Origin: Anisodus tanguticus | Lineage: Eukaryota > Streptophyta > Magnoliopsida > Solanales > Solanaceae | Length of the DNA stretch: 64,000 nt | Assembly (NCBI GenBank): GCA_034509755.1 | Contig: CM067547.1 | Span: 47,952,859 to 48,016,858, forward strand | Direction of reading: 5' to 3' | Shown: piece by piece, positions 1 to 10,613 of the stretch | Position numbering within the stretch: the stretch's first letter is position 1 | Layout: each line of letters begins with the position of its first letter | Position numbers and translations under genes: made by a program | The notes under the pieces: generated by a model | What the model saw: only the letters and a program-made list of their open reading frames with translations | Databases searched by the model: none | What the model was told of the DNA's origin: nothing

Positions 1-109
1 CTTTTCTTTGGGATATAACCCTTTCTTTCATTTTCGGCTCTTCTTTTCGCAGCCTTTCTTTTTGTAAGAGTCGGTCTCGTATTTTTCATAATATCGCATT
101 TTATGCGGT

Positions 110-885
110 TTAACCACATGCTTTTTTTCTTCCCGGTATTTCGGGATGAGGTCGGTCCGTCCATGGCGAAGCTGGCCGACGTAATTCTCCTAATTGAGTT
201 TTCTCAGTCAGCTTCTGCTTCTTCAGCTGTTTCTGTAACTTTATATCATTACATAGGGCTAACCCTTCTTCGATGCACTTGCCTATGAGCTGGCCATAAG
301 ACATATTATGCCATGGAATCTGAGAATCTGGAGATCCATTTCTCAGAGTTATTTTAACCTTCTCTGCAAAGAGAGGAGGGAGACCATCAATAAATCCGGC
401 ATTCCAGAAACTATTACTAGCTTCGGGGAGATTGAGTACCCTGCTAAGGAAAACATCTTTATACCATCTAAAAAATGTCAGGGTTGGACATCTGTGGTTT
501 TGGAGCAGAGTCCTGATGTTGTCATAATTGATACTATAATTGCCTGTAAATTGATCTAAAATAGTTAGAACAAGGGTATAAATCGAATTAGGCTTGAGCT
601 AGTTACCCTCTTGCTTTATAGACTCTAAAATCTGCTCTTTCTGCTCTATGGAGAGATAATTATCCCACCATGCTTTGAGCTGTCCTGTAAATCCTACAGT
701 AATCATCTTTGTTATGCTGGCTTCAGAATGATTATTTCCTTTTGCAGCTGCATCATACATAAGCATTTTGTGGCAAGTCCTAAAAATCTGACTTTCGGCG
801 CCGCCGTCAATATTCCACTCAACAATTTCAGTGCCAGTATAGGCAACATGATCATTCTTCCATGCTTGTTCTTCAAGAAGGACAT
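110..885 (-). pseudogene. Capsid-protein region of pararetrovirus copy A, broken
   Basis: The minus strand encodes the region ahead of the capsid zinc knuckle. The longest open part is 110-304 and ends in a shifted frame where the sequence near 160-185 differs from copy B (20560-20585). A TAG stop lies near 600, as in copy B. The GFTGQLKAWWDNYL-like segment typical of caulimovirid capsids is readable on the minus strand around 670-720. It is non-coding as it stands. Confidence 0.7.
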
Positions 886-1482
886 CTATCGGAGTGGGTC
901 TCGGATAATAATAATTCTCCGAGGTAACCTTGGGAGTCCAATTATTCCCTTTTTCATGGCAGCGATATAATCACTGATGTGGGTTCCAGTAGCATCTGTG
1001 TTGACCATTCCAATAACAGATTTGGAGGTGGACCCTTTATCAGGTGATAATTTCATTTTATCACGGAACTGTGTTAACAAATTCTCAATATCTTTAGATA
1101 AAGGATTTGTCTGTTCTTTTGCCAGGTTAATCCCTTCCATGGATGTAGGAGGCTGGATATTGGCACGGGTTTCCAAGGATTTTGGAGGTTGCTCTTTCTC
1201 TAGAACAACTTTCATTCTCTGCTTTTCAATGAGGGAGTTGAGTCTGTCGACCTTATTTTGTAATAAAGTCATCTGTTCACTAAGAACTTTGAGATACACA
1301 TTGGTATGGTTAGTCTGTTTAAAAAGACTGTTCAAATGATCTGCTTGAACACCATTTAAAAGAGCACCCTGTAATAATTGCATATAGGGTTGAGCATGTA
1401 AATCATTGTTACTGCTATCCTTTTTTAATGAAAAAGGTTCATCCGGAGGATAAAGACTCTTGAGGACTTTTTTAGAGTCCAA
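886..1482 (-). CDS. Pararetrovirus coiled-coil ORF, copy A
   Basis: A 198-aa reading frame, hydrophilic, with a leucine/glutamine-rich stretch at about residues 35-90 (LFKQTNHTNVYLKVLSEQMT and onward) that looks like a coiled coil. It lies directly upstream of the capsid region and runs into it near its arginine/isoleucine-rich end. By position it may be the capsid N-terminus or a virion-associated type protein; there is no diagnostic motif. Copy B (21283-21879) differs at a few residues. Confidence 0.6.
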   Translation of the reverse strand: MDSKKVLKSLYPPDEPFSLKKDSSNNDLHAQPYMQLLQGALLNGVQADHLNSLFKQTNHTNVYLKVLSEQMTLLQNKVDRLNSLIEKQRMKVVLEKEQPPKSLETRANIQPPTSMEGINLAKEQTNPLSKDIENLLTQFRDKMKLSPDKGSTSKSVIGMVNTDATGTHISDYIAAMKKGIIGLPRLPRRIIIIRDPLR

Positions 1483-1485
1483 ATG

Positions 1486-1824
1486 TCATTGCCTTTCAAT
1501 AACATTAATATTAAGCAATGCATAGTCTTCTACAAACCAACTAACAAAATATTTGAAAGTTTTCTTGATTTCTAATTCATCATAAAATTGATCTCTAATA
1601 GAATATTGTTCTTCTTTCGTGAAAAAGGTCAAAAACCAATTACGAAAAAGCAGGTAATCAAGACCATTAAAATTCTTTTTGATGATCTGGCGTAAACCAG
1701 AACCTGGACTATAATCCAGTCGACTACTCGAAGGTATCTTAGGGTTATCAACCATCATGAAAATAATCAAGTATAATCGTATTATTGTCTGTCGGGACTT
1801 CGACAGGAATCTGGTTTTCAACAT
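1486..1824 (-). CDS. Pararetrovirus small ORF, copy A
   Basis: A 112-aa frame between the movement-protein side and the coiled-coil ORF. It holds a basic/aromatic segment (KKNFNGLDYLLFRNWFLTFF) followed by a charged part and ends at the coiled-coil ORF start. Function is unknown. The twin at 21883-22221 carries N-terminal changes from small indels around 1765-1780. It overlaps the end of the frame at 1748-1969. Confidence 0.5.
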   Translation of the reverse strand: MLKTRFLSKSRQTIIRLYLIIFMMVDNPKIPSSSRLDYSPGSGLRQIIKKNFNGLDYLLFRNWFLTFFTKEEQYSIRDQFYDELEIKKTFKYFVSWFVEDYALLNINVIERQ

Positions 1825-2227
1825 TTATTATGTCAACCTTTTCCTCCTGAAAAAATTCTGAGGGGGTGGTGACTTTATAAGGATTTTCATCCACTTGAGA
1901 TGTTGAAGCTCTAGCAGTTGACGTACCAGGAGTGTCATCTAAAGGAGATATGTAATAATGAGATGACAAAGATCTGCCTAATTTAGGCTATTTAGAAAAC
2001 TGAAGGCGGATGTTGCCATCAGTAGTCTGGATTACATGGGCAATCTGGGAGTCTATCCTGGGGTGAACCGGGATAGCCTTTTCAATTAGCCAATCTTCGA
2101 GATAACTAATTTCATCCCAGCTTATAGGTCTTCTCGTAGTGATTTTAGACCTTTTGGCTAGATTAGTCTCAATCAAGACTGTCTGTCTATTTCTTTTGTC
2201 ATCCATAATCCTACAGTTAGGATTCAT
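1748..2227 (-). pseudogene. Segment behind the movement protein, split by TAG codons (copy A)
   Basis: Two open stretches (1988-2227 and 1748-1969) lie in the same frame as the movement protein and are separated from it and from each other by single TAG codons. The first has a basic N-terminus (DDKRNRQ, AKRSKITTRR); the second is Ser/Thr/Asp-rich. They probably formed the C-terminal part of one longer protein. The same two TAGs exist in copy B. Confidence 0.5.
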
Positions 2228-2245
2228 GGTGTCTAGACCACGGAA

Positions 2246-2806
2246 CTAGATACGATAACAGATACACATAACTTCTGTTTCAGGCATGTAATTATACCCA
2301 TTAGCTTTTACATATAAAGTTAAAGCATGCAATATATTAGGATCAGACAAAGATAAAGTAAGATTAGGTCTGACATTAAAATATACTGGGCCATAGGCTA
2401 AGCTTGACTGCATAGCACTCATAAGAGATTGTTTCCAGTTTAAGTTCCTGACATCTCTCAGAACAGTCATAAAGCTTTCAGGCAAACCTTCTAAGGTTAA
2501 AGGTTTAAAAGCAATTTGCACTAAACCTATATGCAAAAATTTATAATGCAATTTTTGATATCTATTAATATCAGTATCAGAAAATAACTGAATAGTTTTT
2601 TCTTGGTTATCCATTTGGACTGATTCTCCGATCGTCTTAATGATGTGACGATTCCGAAGGTTTTCGAAAATACCAAAATTATAAATTTCTTTTGTAGCAA
2701 CAAATGGAATGGTCCATTTGTTTAAAGCATCAAGCTGTTGCGGAAGTTCATATTCTTCCGTCCTAGCGTTCTTAACATTATGTTTATAATTTCTGAAAAT
2801 ATTCAT
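2246..2806 (-). CDS. 30K-type movement protein region, pararetrovirus copy A
   Basis: A 186-aa frame starting at the first ATG of the integrated genome. Hydrophobic beta-rich core segments (LHIGLVQIAFKPLTLEGLP; SLAYGPVYFNVRPNLTLSL) have the character of the 30K movement-protein superfamily of caulimovirids, which modify plasmodesmata. It ends at an in-frame TAG, with open frame beyond. Position at the genome's 5' end fits caulimovirid ORF I. One residue differs from copy B. It is not expected to be active as an intact protein. Confidence 0.7.
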   Translation of the reverse strand: MNIFRNYKHNVKNARTEEYELPQQLDALNKWTIPFVATKEIYNFGIFENLRNRHIIKTIGESVQMDNQEKTIQLFSDTDINRYQKLHYKFLHIGLVQIAFKPLTLEGLPESFMTVLRDVRNLNWKQSLMSAMQSSLAYGPVYFNVRPNLTLSLSDPNILHALTLYVKANGYNYMPETEVMCICYRI

Positions 2807-2851
2807 TTTAGATGAAATACTGTCTATGAATACTCAATAAAATATGGCTAT

Positions 2852-2968
2852 ACATCCTTCTTAATCGGCTCTACGGCCTACACAAATGCGAATCTAATTA
2901 AATTGATCGGCTTAGTATGTTTCGAATACCAGATGGTTATAGCGGAGAAAAACTTATGGTGGATTGGA
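2852..2968 (+). repeat. SINE-like fragment next to the pararetrovirus end
   Basis: The sequence starting acatccttcttaat repeats 13612-13731, the SINE-like tail behind the Aux/IAA gene, and 23249-23366. It marks the exact host/virus boundary. After gattggataag the sequence jumps relative to 13731 to the position corresponding to 14059, a deletion of about 330 bp. Confidence 0.65.
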
Positions 2969-3457
2969 TAAGCTGAGTCCCAATCCAGCTTATTATATTC
3001 CGAGCTGGTTCAATAATATGGCTAATCGAACTTATTGCTAAAAAATCTATAATATGGCTGAGCTCGAGTTGAGTCAGATCCATACACTCTTTAATATTTT
3101 TTCACGTATAAACTACACCTGTAAAAAATCATTTCATAACAAATTTGATTGATTAGGAATTTTTTTTTACTCCGTAATAGTTTAATTCGATGTATTGCGA
3201 TTTAAATTCTGATGTAGTTAACTAAATATAAAAATAAAATTGAACTTATTTCAAGGAAAAAAATAAATTGCTGCTAAGTTCAAAGTATCTTGTACCAAAA
3301 TTAATATTTTAAAATATGATCATTTAAATACCTTGCAATGAAATGACTTGTTCCCAACTTGTAAAATTCAATGACTTGTTTGTGGTTTCCAACAGAAGAG
3401 GGCTTGAAGGGATCAGGCCCAATAGGCTAATGAGTGGTCTGTAATCCTATTTTGGGA
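2969..3457. other. AT-rich intergenic sequence
   Basis: No gene is visible. The stretch repeats 14060-14595 and 23366-23853 with small deletions. It contains simple A/T runs and stop codons in all frames. Confidence 0.6.
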
Positions 3458-3843
3458 TGGTCTTTAATTTTTGTCCCTCAAATCTGTGGTCTTTAATATT
3501 TGTGGTTCAATATTTTTCGCGCAGATAATTTTATATTTTATTCCTCATAAGTTATTATAATATCGCAACTTTCAAAACTCAACATAAAAATAGCTAAAAT
3601 ACATCAAATTTCATAAAAACGGGTAGGTTATTCAAACTCAAAAGGGATAAGGAACATATGCCCAAAAAACATAACTCTAGTTTCTGAACTACAACAAATT
3701 CTAAAATTACTACACAACATATGTGACATACTTTAATTCCTACAGAACTTATGCTAAGCGAAGCATGTTTGCATATTTCATTAAAGGAGAAGCAGGAGCA
3801 AAAATTAAAGACCACCGATACAAGGGGGGAAAATTAAAGACCA
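3458..3843. mobile_element. MITE-like inverted-repeat element (tggtctttaatt ends)
   Basis: Starts with tggtctttaatttttgtcc plus a second tggtctttaat about 30 bp inside, and ends with the mirror-image aattaaagaccac and aaaattaaagacca. About 386 bp, with no coding capacity. A matching element is at 14596-14982 and at 23854-24239. The class and target duplication were not resolved. Confidence 0.6.
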
Positions 3844-3978
3844 ATGCATTTGAAGGCCAATTCGTACAAAAACTTCAATGAGTGGCTCTACAAAAATGGT
3901 TCAATGGCTGAATTGAGAGAGAAGCGCAGAGCAACTCCATGAGATGAGGTGAAAAAGAGAAGCCTAAAGGGATAAAAC

Positions 3979-5084
3979 TGTTGGAAATTTGCCTTTGGTG
4001 GGGAGGTGCGTCCACCCATATTTAATGAATTAAACACTATTATTACGCATGTTGGAGGCTTTGTCTCTTCACACATGCATAATCTACTAAGTGAGTAGAT
4101 GATCGTAGGGCCAAAAATCGTCAAATTTCGTTGAGAAATGAAAGAGATATTGGTCCACGAAGTAAGGTGTTTGAGGCATGGAAATATGGTGTGGGACAAA
4201 TCTACCACATCGGTGGAAAAAGGAAGAATTGCTCTCTTTATAAGTCTCTTAATTGGCTAAGGGTTTGGGACCCCAAGGGGTAACCCATATGTTTAAAGGA
4301 GGGAGGACCTAGATATGCTTGGGTCCAAGGCTAAGCCCACACGTGCGCCGCCGCCGCCCGCCCGTCCGGTCGTGGGACTTTATGATATTATCTATTTGGA
4401 CCCCAAATTGCTTTTCTGCCTACCGCTTGGACTGATATAACCAACCATTACTTGGTTGTTAACTCCTCCATAAACAACCCTCCTTTATTGGCCATAAACC
4501 TGCCATTAACAGCCCTCACTAATGGCCATTAACAGCCATGTCTTGGGCAGTTGAGCAACCTCCCTCATGCTATATATTGAGCTTTTTGGCTCAATTGTGG
4601 ATGACGAAAAAAATACACAAAACAGAATATAAACACCCAAACAGACTGCAAAAATGAGACAACATTTATATACACAGAGACAAACAAAAGAGACACTGAA
4701 ATTCAGTCCAAAACGTTGGGACTAAAACAGAAACTCTTCCTTCCTTTTCCATATCTTCAGCAAGTCGTTTCGTGATTGTTTTCTTCGTCAGACTCAACCT
4801 ATTTGCTTTGTAGTGTTGATTAAAGTGTTGTTTTATCTTGGAAGACTATTGCCCGTTAACGTAAAAGTATATATACGGGGCAATCTTGTCTTAAGGACAG
4901 AGTGCCATCACTCGACTCAACACACAATTGTAACCATCCAGATTTAGTGTTTTTTAATTTCAGGTTATCAAGATTCAAGATTCAACAAGCTTGCGGCAGT
5001 TCTGAACATTGACCTATTTGTTTATCCTTTCGAACACTTGGAATATTTATTTACTTCCATTACTGCTTTACACAATATCCAACA
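3979..5084 (+). mobile_element. Solo LTR, 1106 bp (unit A)
   Basis: Begins TGTTGGA and ends TCCAACA, contains a plus-strand TATA-like tatatat at 4571, and has no internal domain. It is flanked by aaaac (3974-3978) and agaac (5085-5089), an imperfect 5-bp target duplication. The related segment at 15100-15125 reads straight through without it, i.e. an empty site. A GC-rich cgccgccgcc patch is at 4346. Superfamily unclear; Copia-like ends. Confidence 0.75.
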
Positions 5085-5676
5085 AGAACTTGAAAAGAGA
5101 AAGAGATTGTGAAAGAGGGATAACCAAAGAATATGGCTCTTGGGTTGATTTGGTATTTAACAATTAGCAATCCAAGAATATAGAAATTATAAAAAGTACT
5201 TTATTATGTTCCCTGTATCATTCTCTCTAACATATCCGCTAGCTCAGTAGCTAAGACGAAGTAAAGCCTTAAAACCACTATAGTTAGCTAACTTCACTTG
5301 CAAAATGAAATTGTGACAATATCTCGATATCGCCTTACGTAAAATCAAGTCTACCCTTTTGTTAATGCTTAATAGTGTAGGCTGTAGCCATACACATCGC
5401 TAAATAATCAAATTTTGGATATATATATATATATATATATATGATCTTCAATATTTCAACAAGAAGTTACAAAAGAATAATTAAGAGTTTCCATCACGCT
5501 ATAGTATGGAGAAAAAAAAACAAGGGTCAATCATGGCCCATTAATCAAAAATCAAAACCGAAAAAAGAAAAGGAGTACATAGTTATTAGTCTTAAAAATT
5601 TTCCTAACAAAGAATGAATTAAGTTAATTAAGATATCACGATTGCCTTATCCAAAATATTGTCAGATTGTCGATAA
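5085..5676. other. Intergenic sequence with TA microsatellite
   Basis: No gene. A (TA)n run occupies about 5420-5441. Repeats as 25515-26105 and 35253-35840. Confidence 0.6.
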
Positions 5677-5800
5677 CACTATAAGAAATTAGACTTTTGT
5701 GATGTGTAGTCCCCACACTCCTATAAAAGTTGCCACTATTTTTTTCAATTAGTAGCCACAACAAAGGGGACTTTATTATAAGGTTGTGGATATTCGGTTG
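5677..5800. mobile_element. Possible CACTA-type terminus
   Basis: The sequence cactataagaaattagac resembles CACTA transposon/MITE ends (cactacaagaaaa). Only one end is visible; no opposing inverted terminus was found, so this is weak. Repeats in B (about 26106) and C (about 35841). It may form part of the 3' untranslated side of the peptide gene. Confidence 0.3.
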
Positions 5801-5956
5801 GAGGAGGATGGGCAACCTATTTACGACCCTGCAAAGTTTCTTTCTTATATCTGACTTGTTATGTCAGTAGAAAGAGAGTTGGTGCCACCATTGGGAGACG
5901 GTGGCTTGACGGAATTCCACTGAAGAGATGGCAACAAAAGATGTTCATTTGTTACT

Positions 5957-6406
5957 TTACGACCTGCAAAGTTTTTTTTCTGATATCTTACTTGCTATAT
6001 CAACAGAAAGAGAGTTGGTACCACGATTGGGAGATGGTGGCTTGACGGAATTCCATTGAAGAGATGGCAACAAAAGATGTTCATTTGTTGTTTGACGACC
6101 TACAAAGTTTCTTTCTGATATTTGACTAGTAATGTCAGTAGAAAGAGAGTTGGTACCACCATTGGGAGATGGTGGCTTGACCGGATTCCATTGAAGAGAT
6201 GGCAACAAAAGTTGTTCATTTGTTATCCAAATTATAGTGTCTTTTCTACTATGTGAAAGAATCCGAGCAGCTTCGTTCCGTGTAAGGCTTAGAAAAAGCA
6301 AAAACAGTACTAGTATCATTTTACTACATGTAGAAGCTAAAATGTTACTTTGTGATCTCATTCTTGATATTGTTGGAATTAGAATATAATGAAGAATTTC
6401 GTTCAC
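5957..6406 (-). pseudogene. Secreted repeat-peptide precursor, copy A (frameshifted)
   Basis: Same gene as 26274-26834 and 36008-36568: hydrophobic signal-like segment (MILVLFLLFLSLTRNEA) followed by repeats carrying VKPPSPNGGTNS. A run of eight T at 5972-5979, where copy B has seven, shifts the frame early in the spacer before repeat 3, so the protein ends after two repeats plus a short out-of-frame tail. The third repeat DNA is still present at about 5830-5950. A two-repeat protein could still be secreted. Confidence 0.6.
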
Positions 6407-6562
6407 TTAGAGGGAAAGTAAAAAATAATTAATAATTGGAGTTTAAAATCACAAGGGGTAGATAAAAAAAACCACTACGAGGTTAAAAAAAATGAAGGAA
6501 TTAAATCTTGTTGTGGAGGAATGAGGAATGTGATTATGGTGAAGGTAATCGAACTGGCTGCA

Positions 6563-6653
6563 TATTTATACCCTAATGAAATAATTAACGTGTTAGAAAG
6601 ACTTCAAACTTTTCCAAGTTTTAAATTTCATGCAAGGGTTTTGACCGTTGACT
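6563..6653 (-). promoter_or_regulatory. TATA box and paired W-boxes of peptide gene A
   Basis: Read on the minus strand, TATAAATA (6563-6570) lies about 157 bp ahead of the ATG, and two W-box cores TTGACC (6641-6646) and TTGACT (6648-6653; plus-strand reading) lie about 75 bp further out. W-boxes bind WRKY factors, which drive many defence-induced genes. The same arrangement exists in B and C. Function is inferred from motifs only. Confidence 0.5.
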
Positions 6654-6954
6654 GTTTGAATTTACAAACAATTCATGAAATTGAACTAGTCTTATAATCA
6701 GAGTAAAAAAGAAAAGGAAAGGAAAGAACTAGTCGTTTGAGAATTGTAACACAGGATGTTGAACTTGAAGCGACTTCAAGATTAACCCATAAACATTTTT
6801 TTAGAACATTAAAACGAAAAATTATCTAATCACTTTAATTCAGTGATATGGAGTTTCAATTTTGATAAGTAGAAACTCTACACACAGTAAGTTCAGACAA
6901 GCCTTTCTATAACTAAATTTTCGAGCTTACAAAAGTGAAACACGCAATAACAGT

Positions 6955-7619
6955 TGTTTCCCTCCGAAGTGTTTGCCGTTTTATCGTCTGACGAAATCGG
7001 ATGACAAATTGATTCCTTAACTAAGCGATTTGGGCCGATAACGGAACTCTAACTTCCAGCAATGGGTTCCCCAACTACTCCAGAAAGTTTTAGGACGGTG
7101 ATTGAGTTAAACTAAGTGGTAAGAAACATAAATACAACTAGAGTTCAATAAAGACGATAAAAATAGAATGAAGATATGTAAAAATCAAAATTTTGATTGA
7201 TTGTGTTGTGTTTTTCTGTACAAATGATTCCTATATTTATATTACAAGAAAAATAAACGTGACCCCTTATGTTATCCACCGAACTACCCACTAAATCCAC
7301 TAGCCAACTATGAGGAGATGGTGCCGATTTTTTCACCTGGACCTCTAGCACGATCGACGACACTCTTTTTTTGCTGTTGTTGGTTGTAACCTTTTTTAGA
7401 AGGTCCTTTGACTTAGTCTTCGAGGTGTCTGAATATGTGTGGGTCTCAACCGTTCCTCGGAATTATGACTCAACCAAACTACTGTAATAGCCGATGATGC
7501 TTTTCTAGCCGAGAGTAAGGACTAGCGGATTCAGCTATGATTCCGCTCAGTTATCGACTTAGAATCTTTTTCACCTTCGGTTGTCACTTGATTCGGCTAA
7601 ATACTTTTGAGTGTTAACA
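6955..7619 (-). mobile_element. LTR of Tat-type Ty3/gypsy element, unit A
   Basis: A 665-bp LTR; on the plus strand it starts TGTTTCCC and ends GTTAACA, preceded by the target sequence ACAGT (6950-6954). It matches 27383-28048, 37110-37774 and 47845-48510. The purine-rich tract of the minus strand (agggaggcaa) follows directly, so this is the 3' LTR. Beyond it only about 620 bp of the element's interior remain. Confidence 0.85.
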
Positions 7620-7989
7620 ATTGCCTCCCTACATTAACTTGAGTGCGGCTATCGAGTTGATATATTTCAAATGGCCATCGTTTCGTGTGGTAGCCGTAGG
7701 TGTCATTTCAATCACTTTTCTCGTAAATGCATGCAATGATGGTCTTTAAAAAGTTCTTTTTTCCTTCCACAGAAATGTCTCGGCTTCCACAATTAATTTC
7801 TGACGAATTTTTAGCCGCACGTTTTGGATGAAAAGACTCCCAACAGACTGTCAATCATATCTCCAAGAAAAAGGAAATACTTAGGAGAGACCCCCCACCA
7901 AAAGGTTTCTCATTCAATCTTCTCGGCCATTCCCAAATTTCTCGCCTTCTTCAGAAAACCCTATTTCTTCATCAGAAAAAAGAAAAACC

Positions 7990-8242
7990 ATGTATTTATC
8001 TTCCTATCTATCTCTGGGATCGGATAGCACCGGTTTGGCTGATGATGACCTAATCCCCACTATTGCCTTCATAGATTACCAATTGGTTCTCGCCCCTTTT
8101 GGTACATCTGAACAAGGTGATCTCATTCTTTCTCAACATCTAAGGCCGACGAACTACGACCTTCCGATTACATGTGACTGGTTCACCGGCAACTGTTGTC
8201 CGGCTAGTCTGTGTACCTGGCCTATCAAGATTACCAATTATA
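7990..8242 (+). pseudogene. 5' end of plant-mobile-domain ORF, truncated (unit A)
   Basis: From ATG at 7990 the frame is the same as the first ~84 residues of the PMD protein at 38144 (SLGSDSTGLADDDLIP, CDWFTGNCCPASLCTWP). After gattaccaa the sequence switches to Copia reverse-transcriptase DNA in another frame and stops at 8295. It is a chimeric junction without an obvious product. Confidence 0.7.
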
Positions 8243-9176
8243 TAAAGAAAAAAATTCTAACGGTTCTTTTGAGAGGCATAAGGCCCGTCTTATAGGTGGT
8301 GGTAAAACACAACAGGTTGGTGTGGATTGTAGAGAGACATTTAGTTCGATGGTCAAACTCGCTACCATTAGCACCGTGCTTAGTCTAACTCTCTCGAAGG
8401 CATGGCCCATTCACCACCTGGATGTGAAAAATGCTTTCTTACACGGTGATCTTAAGGAGACAAAGATACATGTATCGCCCTTGGATTTTAGGGATCCGAA
8501 TTATCCTCATCATGTCTATTTGTCGAAAAAGTCCTTGTATGGGCTTAAGCAGCCCCAAGGGCTTGGTATAAAAGTTTGCAAATTATGTGTCTACTATTGA
8601 ATTTTCTCACAGAATGTGTGATCATTCTCTATTCATCTATTGGTGTGGTACTTCTCGGCATACATTCGGTTATATGTTGATGATATTATATTGACTGCCT
8701 CATATGAAGTTCTACATAAGTCTATCATGTCTCTTCTCGCTCTTAATTTGTAATGAAAGACTTGGGGCCCTTGATCTATTTTTTGGGCATAACAATCACT
8801 CGTCATGTCTTTGGTGGTCTATTTTTATTACGAAAAAGTATGCGGCAGAGATTATTAAGAGAGTTGGCATGTCATCTTGTAAGTCTACTTCTACCTCGGT
8901 TGATACAAAACCGAAGTTGAGTGCTACGTATTGCACACCATACTGTGAGTGCAGTCTATCTTTTTAGAAATTCGGTCCAATATCAGCGCACTAAGCATAT
9001 CTAGATGGACATACACTTTGTTCGAGAAAAGGTAGCTCGTGGACAAGTATGTGTCCTCCATGTCCCTTCGCGATACCAGATTGCAGACATATTTACTAAG
9101 GGTCTTTCCTTGGTTCTATTTGAAGATTTTAGGGATAGTCTCAGCGTACGTCAACCGCCCGCTATGACTGCGGGGG
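8237..9176 (+). pseudogene. Copia RT/RNase H remnant, unit A
   Basis: Translated pieces (ERHKARLIGGGKTQQVGVDC; HLDVKNAFLHGDL; KSLYGLKQ) are Ty1/Copia reverse transcriptase, and tatgttgatgat near 8675 encodes the YVDD catalytic motif. A 457-bp segment present in unit B (29374-29830), including most of the RNase H, is missing at 8943/8944. The pol tail (QIADIFTKG-type) ends in a polypurine tract just before the LTR. The 5' half of the element is absent. Frameshifts throughout. Confidence 0.85.
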
Positions 9177-9393
9177 TGTAAAGGACCGTGTGTATCATGA
9201 TCCGATTTGGACTCAATAAAATGTAATTCATGTATAATTGTAATTATGGTATTAGTCTTGTACTAGAAAAATGTATTAGAATTAGAATAGGAAAAGGTAG
9301 AATTATTTTCCTATATTGTCCATATTTAGGAATTGTATATTTGTATATATACCTCTCATTAACAATAAAAATAATCAAGTATTATTTCTTTCA
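9177..9393 (+). mobile_element. 3' LTR of the Copia remnant, unit A
   Basis: Starts tgtaaaggaccg right after the cgggggtg purine tract and contains tatatacc; the probable end is atttctttca. About 217 bp, the same as 30064-30280. The end is placed by the CA rule only, since the 5' LTR is missing. Confidence 0.6.
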
Positions 9394-9917
9394 AATTCAA
9401 AGTAATTTTATTTGATTATATTGATAAACAACATATAGGAAATGATAAGTTACATGTAATACAACAATATATTCAATGTAATTCCACAAGTGAGTTTAAA
9501 GAGGGCAGAATATGCGCAGACTTTACCCATGTCTTTGTGGAGAGAGGATATTTCTGATAGATCTTTGGCTGAAACAGAAAATTTCCAAACAGTGTTGCAA
9601 GAAAGGTACATGTAATAATAAGTTAAGTTATATTAACGATATAATATACACATCACACAAGTGTATATAACCAGAGACGGATATGGTGTTGCGACACCGA
9701 ATTTATCTGAAATCAATGCTTTCAACGCGGACATAAATTTATATATTAATATAATTTGCCCCTATGCACACAACTTAGTGGTATATTAGCTTTAAAAAAA
9801 ATTGTAACATTCAATAATATTACCAATAAATAGTAGGATTGAATTCATTATTTAAAAAAATATTATATTCAATACTAAAATTTTTAAAGATTGAACCCAC
9901 ATAGCTAGAATCTTGGA
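9394..9917. other. Intergenic sequence between Copia LTR and minisatellite
   Basis: AT-rich with no supportable gene; identical in layout to 30281-30804. Confidence 0.6.
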
Positions 9918-9928
9918 TTCACACACAC

Positions 9929-9963
<35 letters not shown>

Positions 9964-10100
9964 ACTTAAATCCTTTTACTATTTTGTTATGTAACATGTT
10001 TATATATATATATATATATAACTTAAATCCTTTTACTATTTTGTTATGTAACATGTATATATATATATATAACTTAAATCCTTTTACTATTTTGTTATGT

Positions 10101-10157
<57 letters not shown>

Positions 10158-10196
10158 CTTAAATCCTTTTACTATTTTGTTATGTAACATGTATCA
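9918..10196. repeat. Minisatellite of aacttaaatccttttac units separated by TA runs, four copies
   Basis: A unit of about 37 bp (aacttaaatccttttactat through gttatgtaacatg) occurs four times, each separated by (TA)n of different length, the last spacer being about 50 bp. Unit B has three copies with other spacer lengths. Short peptides read from it are spurious. Confidence 0.9.
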
Positions 10197-10423
10197 GGTA
10201 AAATTGAATGACTTTTTTTATTTTAAAACAAATAATTTAGTGATTTTAAAAATAAAAATGAAAGTTAAATAATTATTTACGTAATTTACCAAAATTAAAA
10301 TTATGAATAATTTACAATATTATTTGGTTGGTCATACAACAAAAAATCGCTACACAATTTAATACAATATTTTGCTGGCCTCGTTAAATACCGCATTCCT
10401 GACAAAATGTCATAAGTTAAGCG

Positions 10424-10566
10424 TAGGGGTGTTCATGATTCGATTCGGGTCAGTTTTCCTCTAAAAGATAATCAAACCAATTAAGTCGATTTTTCAAATA
10501 TTGGAATCAAACCAATTAAGCCGATTTTTCATAGCTTTGGTTTTTGTAAAGTTTTTTTTAAATATA

Positions 10567-10613
<47 letters not shown>

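Larger units (their letters stand above)
1..2851 (-). mobile_element. Endogenous plant pararetrovirus (Caulimoviridae), copy A, truncated by the window edge
   Basis: This is the first third of an integrated caulimovirid genome read on the minus strand: movement protein, small ORFs, a coiled-coil ORF and the first part of the capsid region. It matches 20400-23248 almost base for base. The right end is set where similarity to the SINE-like sequence at 13612 starts. No LTR flanks it. The in-frame stops are shared with copy B, so decay preceded the duplication. The zinc knuckle and polymerase would lie left of the window. Confidence 0.85.

Noticed and set aside
7824..8027. 67-aa ORF (MDEKTPNRLSIISPRKRK), also at 28253 and 37978
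   Set aside because: It overlaps the start of the PMD ORF in another frame and lies in its probable leader; conserved only because the DNA is duplicated.
9905..10105. 66-aa ORF with repeated MLHNKIVKGFKLYIYIY
   Set aside because: It is the translation of the minisatellite and TA runs; it changes length between units with spacer length.
9918..10196. CRISPR-like look (regular repeats with spacers)
   Set aside because: Spacers are only TA runs, and the context is a plant nuclear genome.
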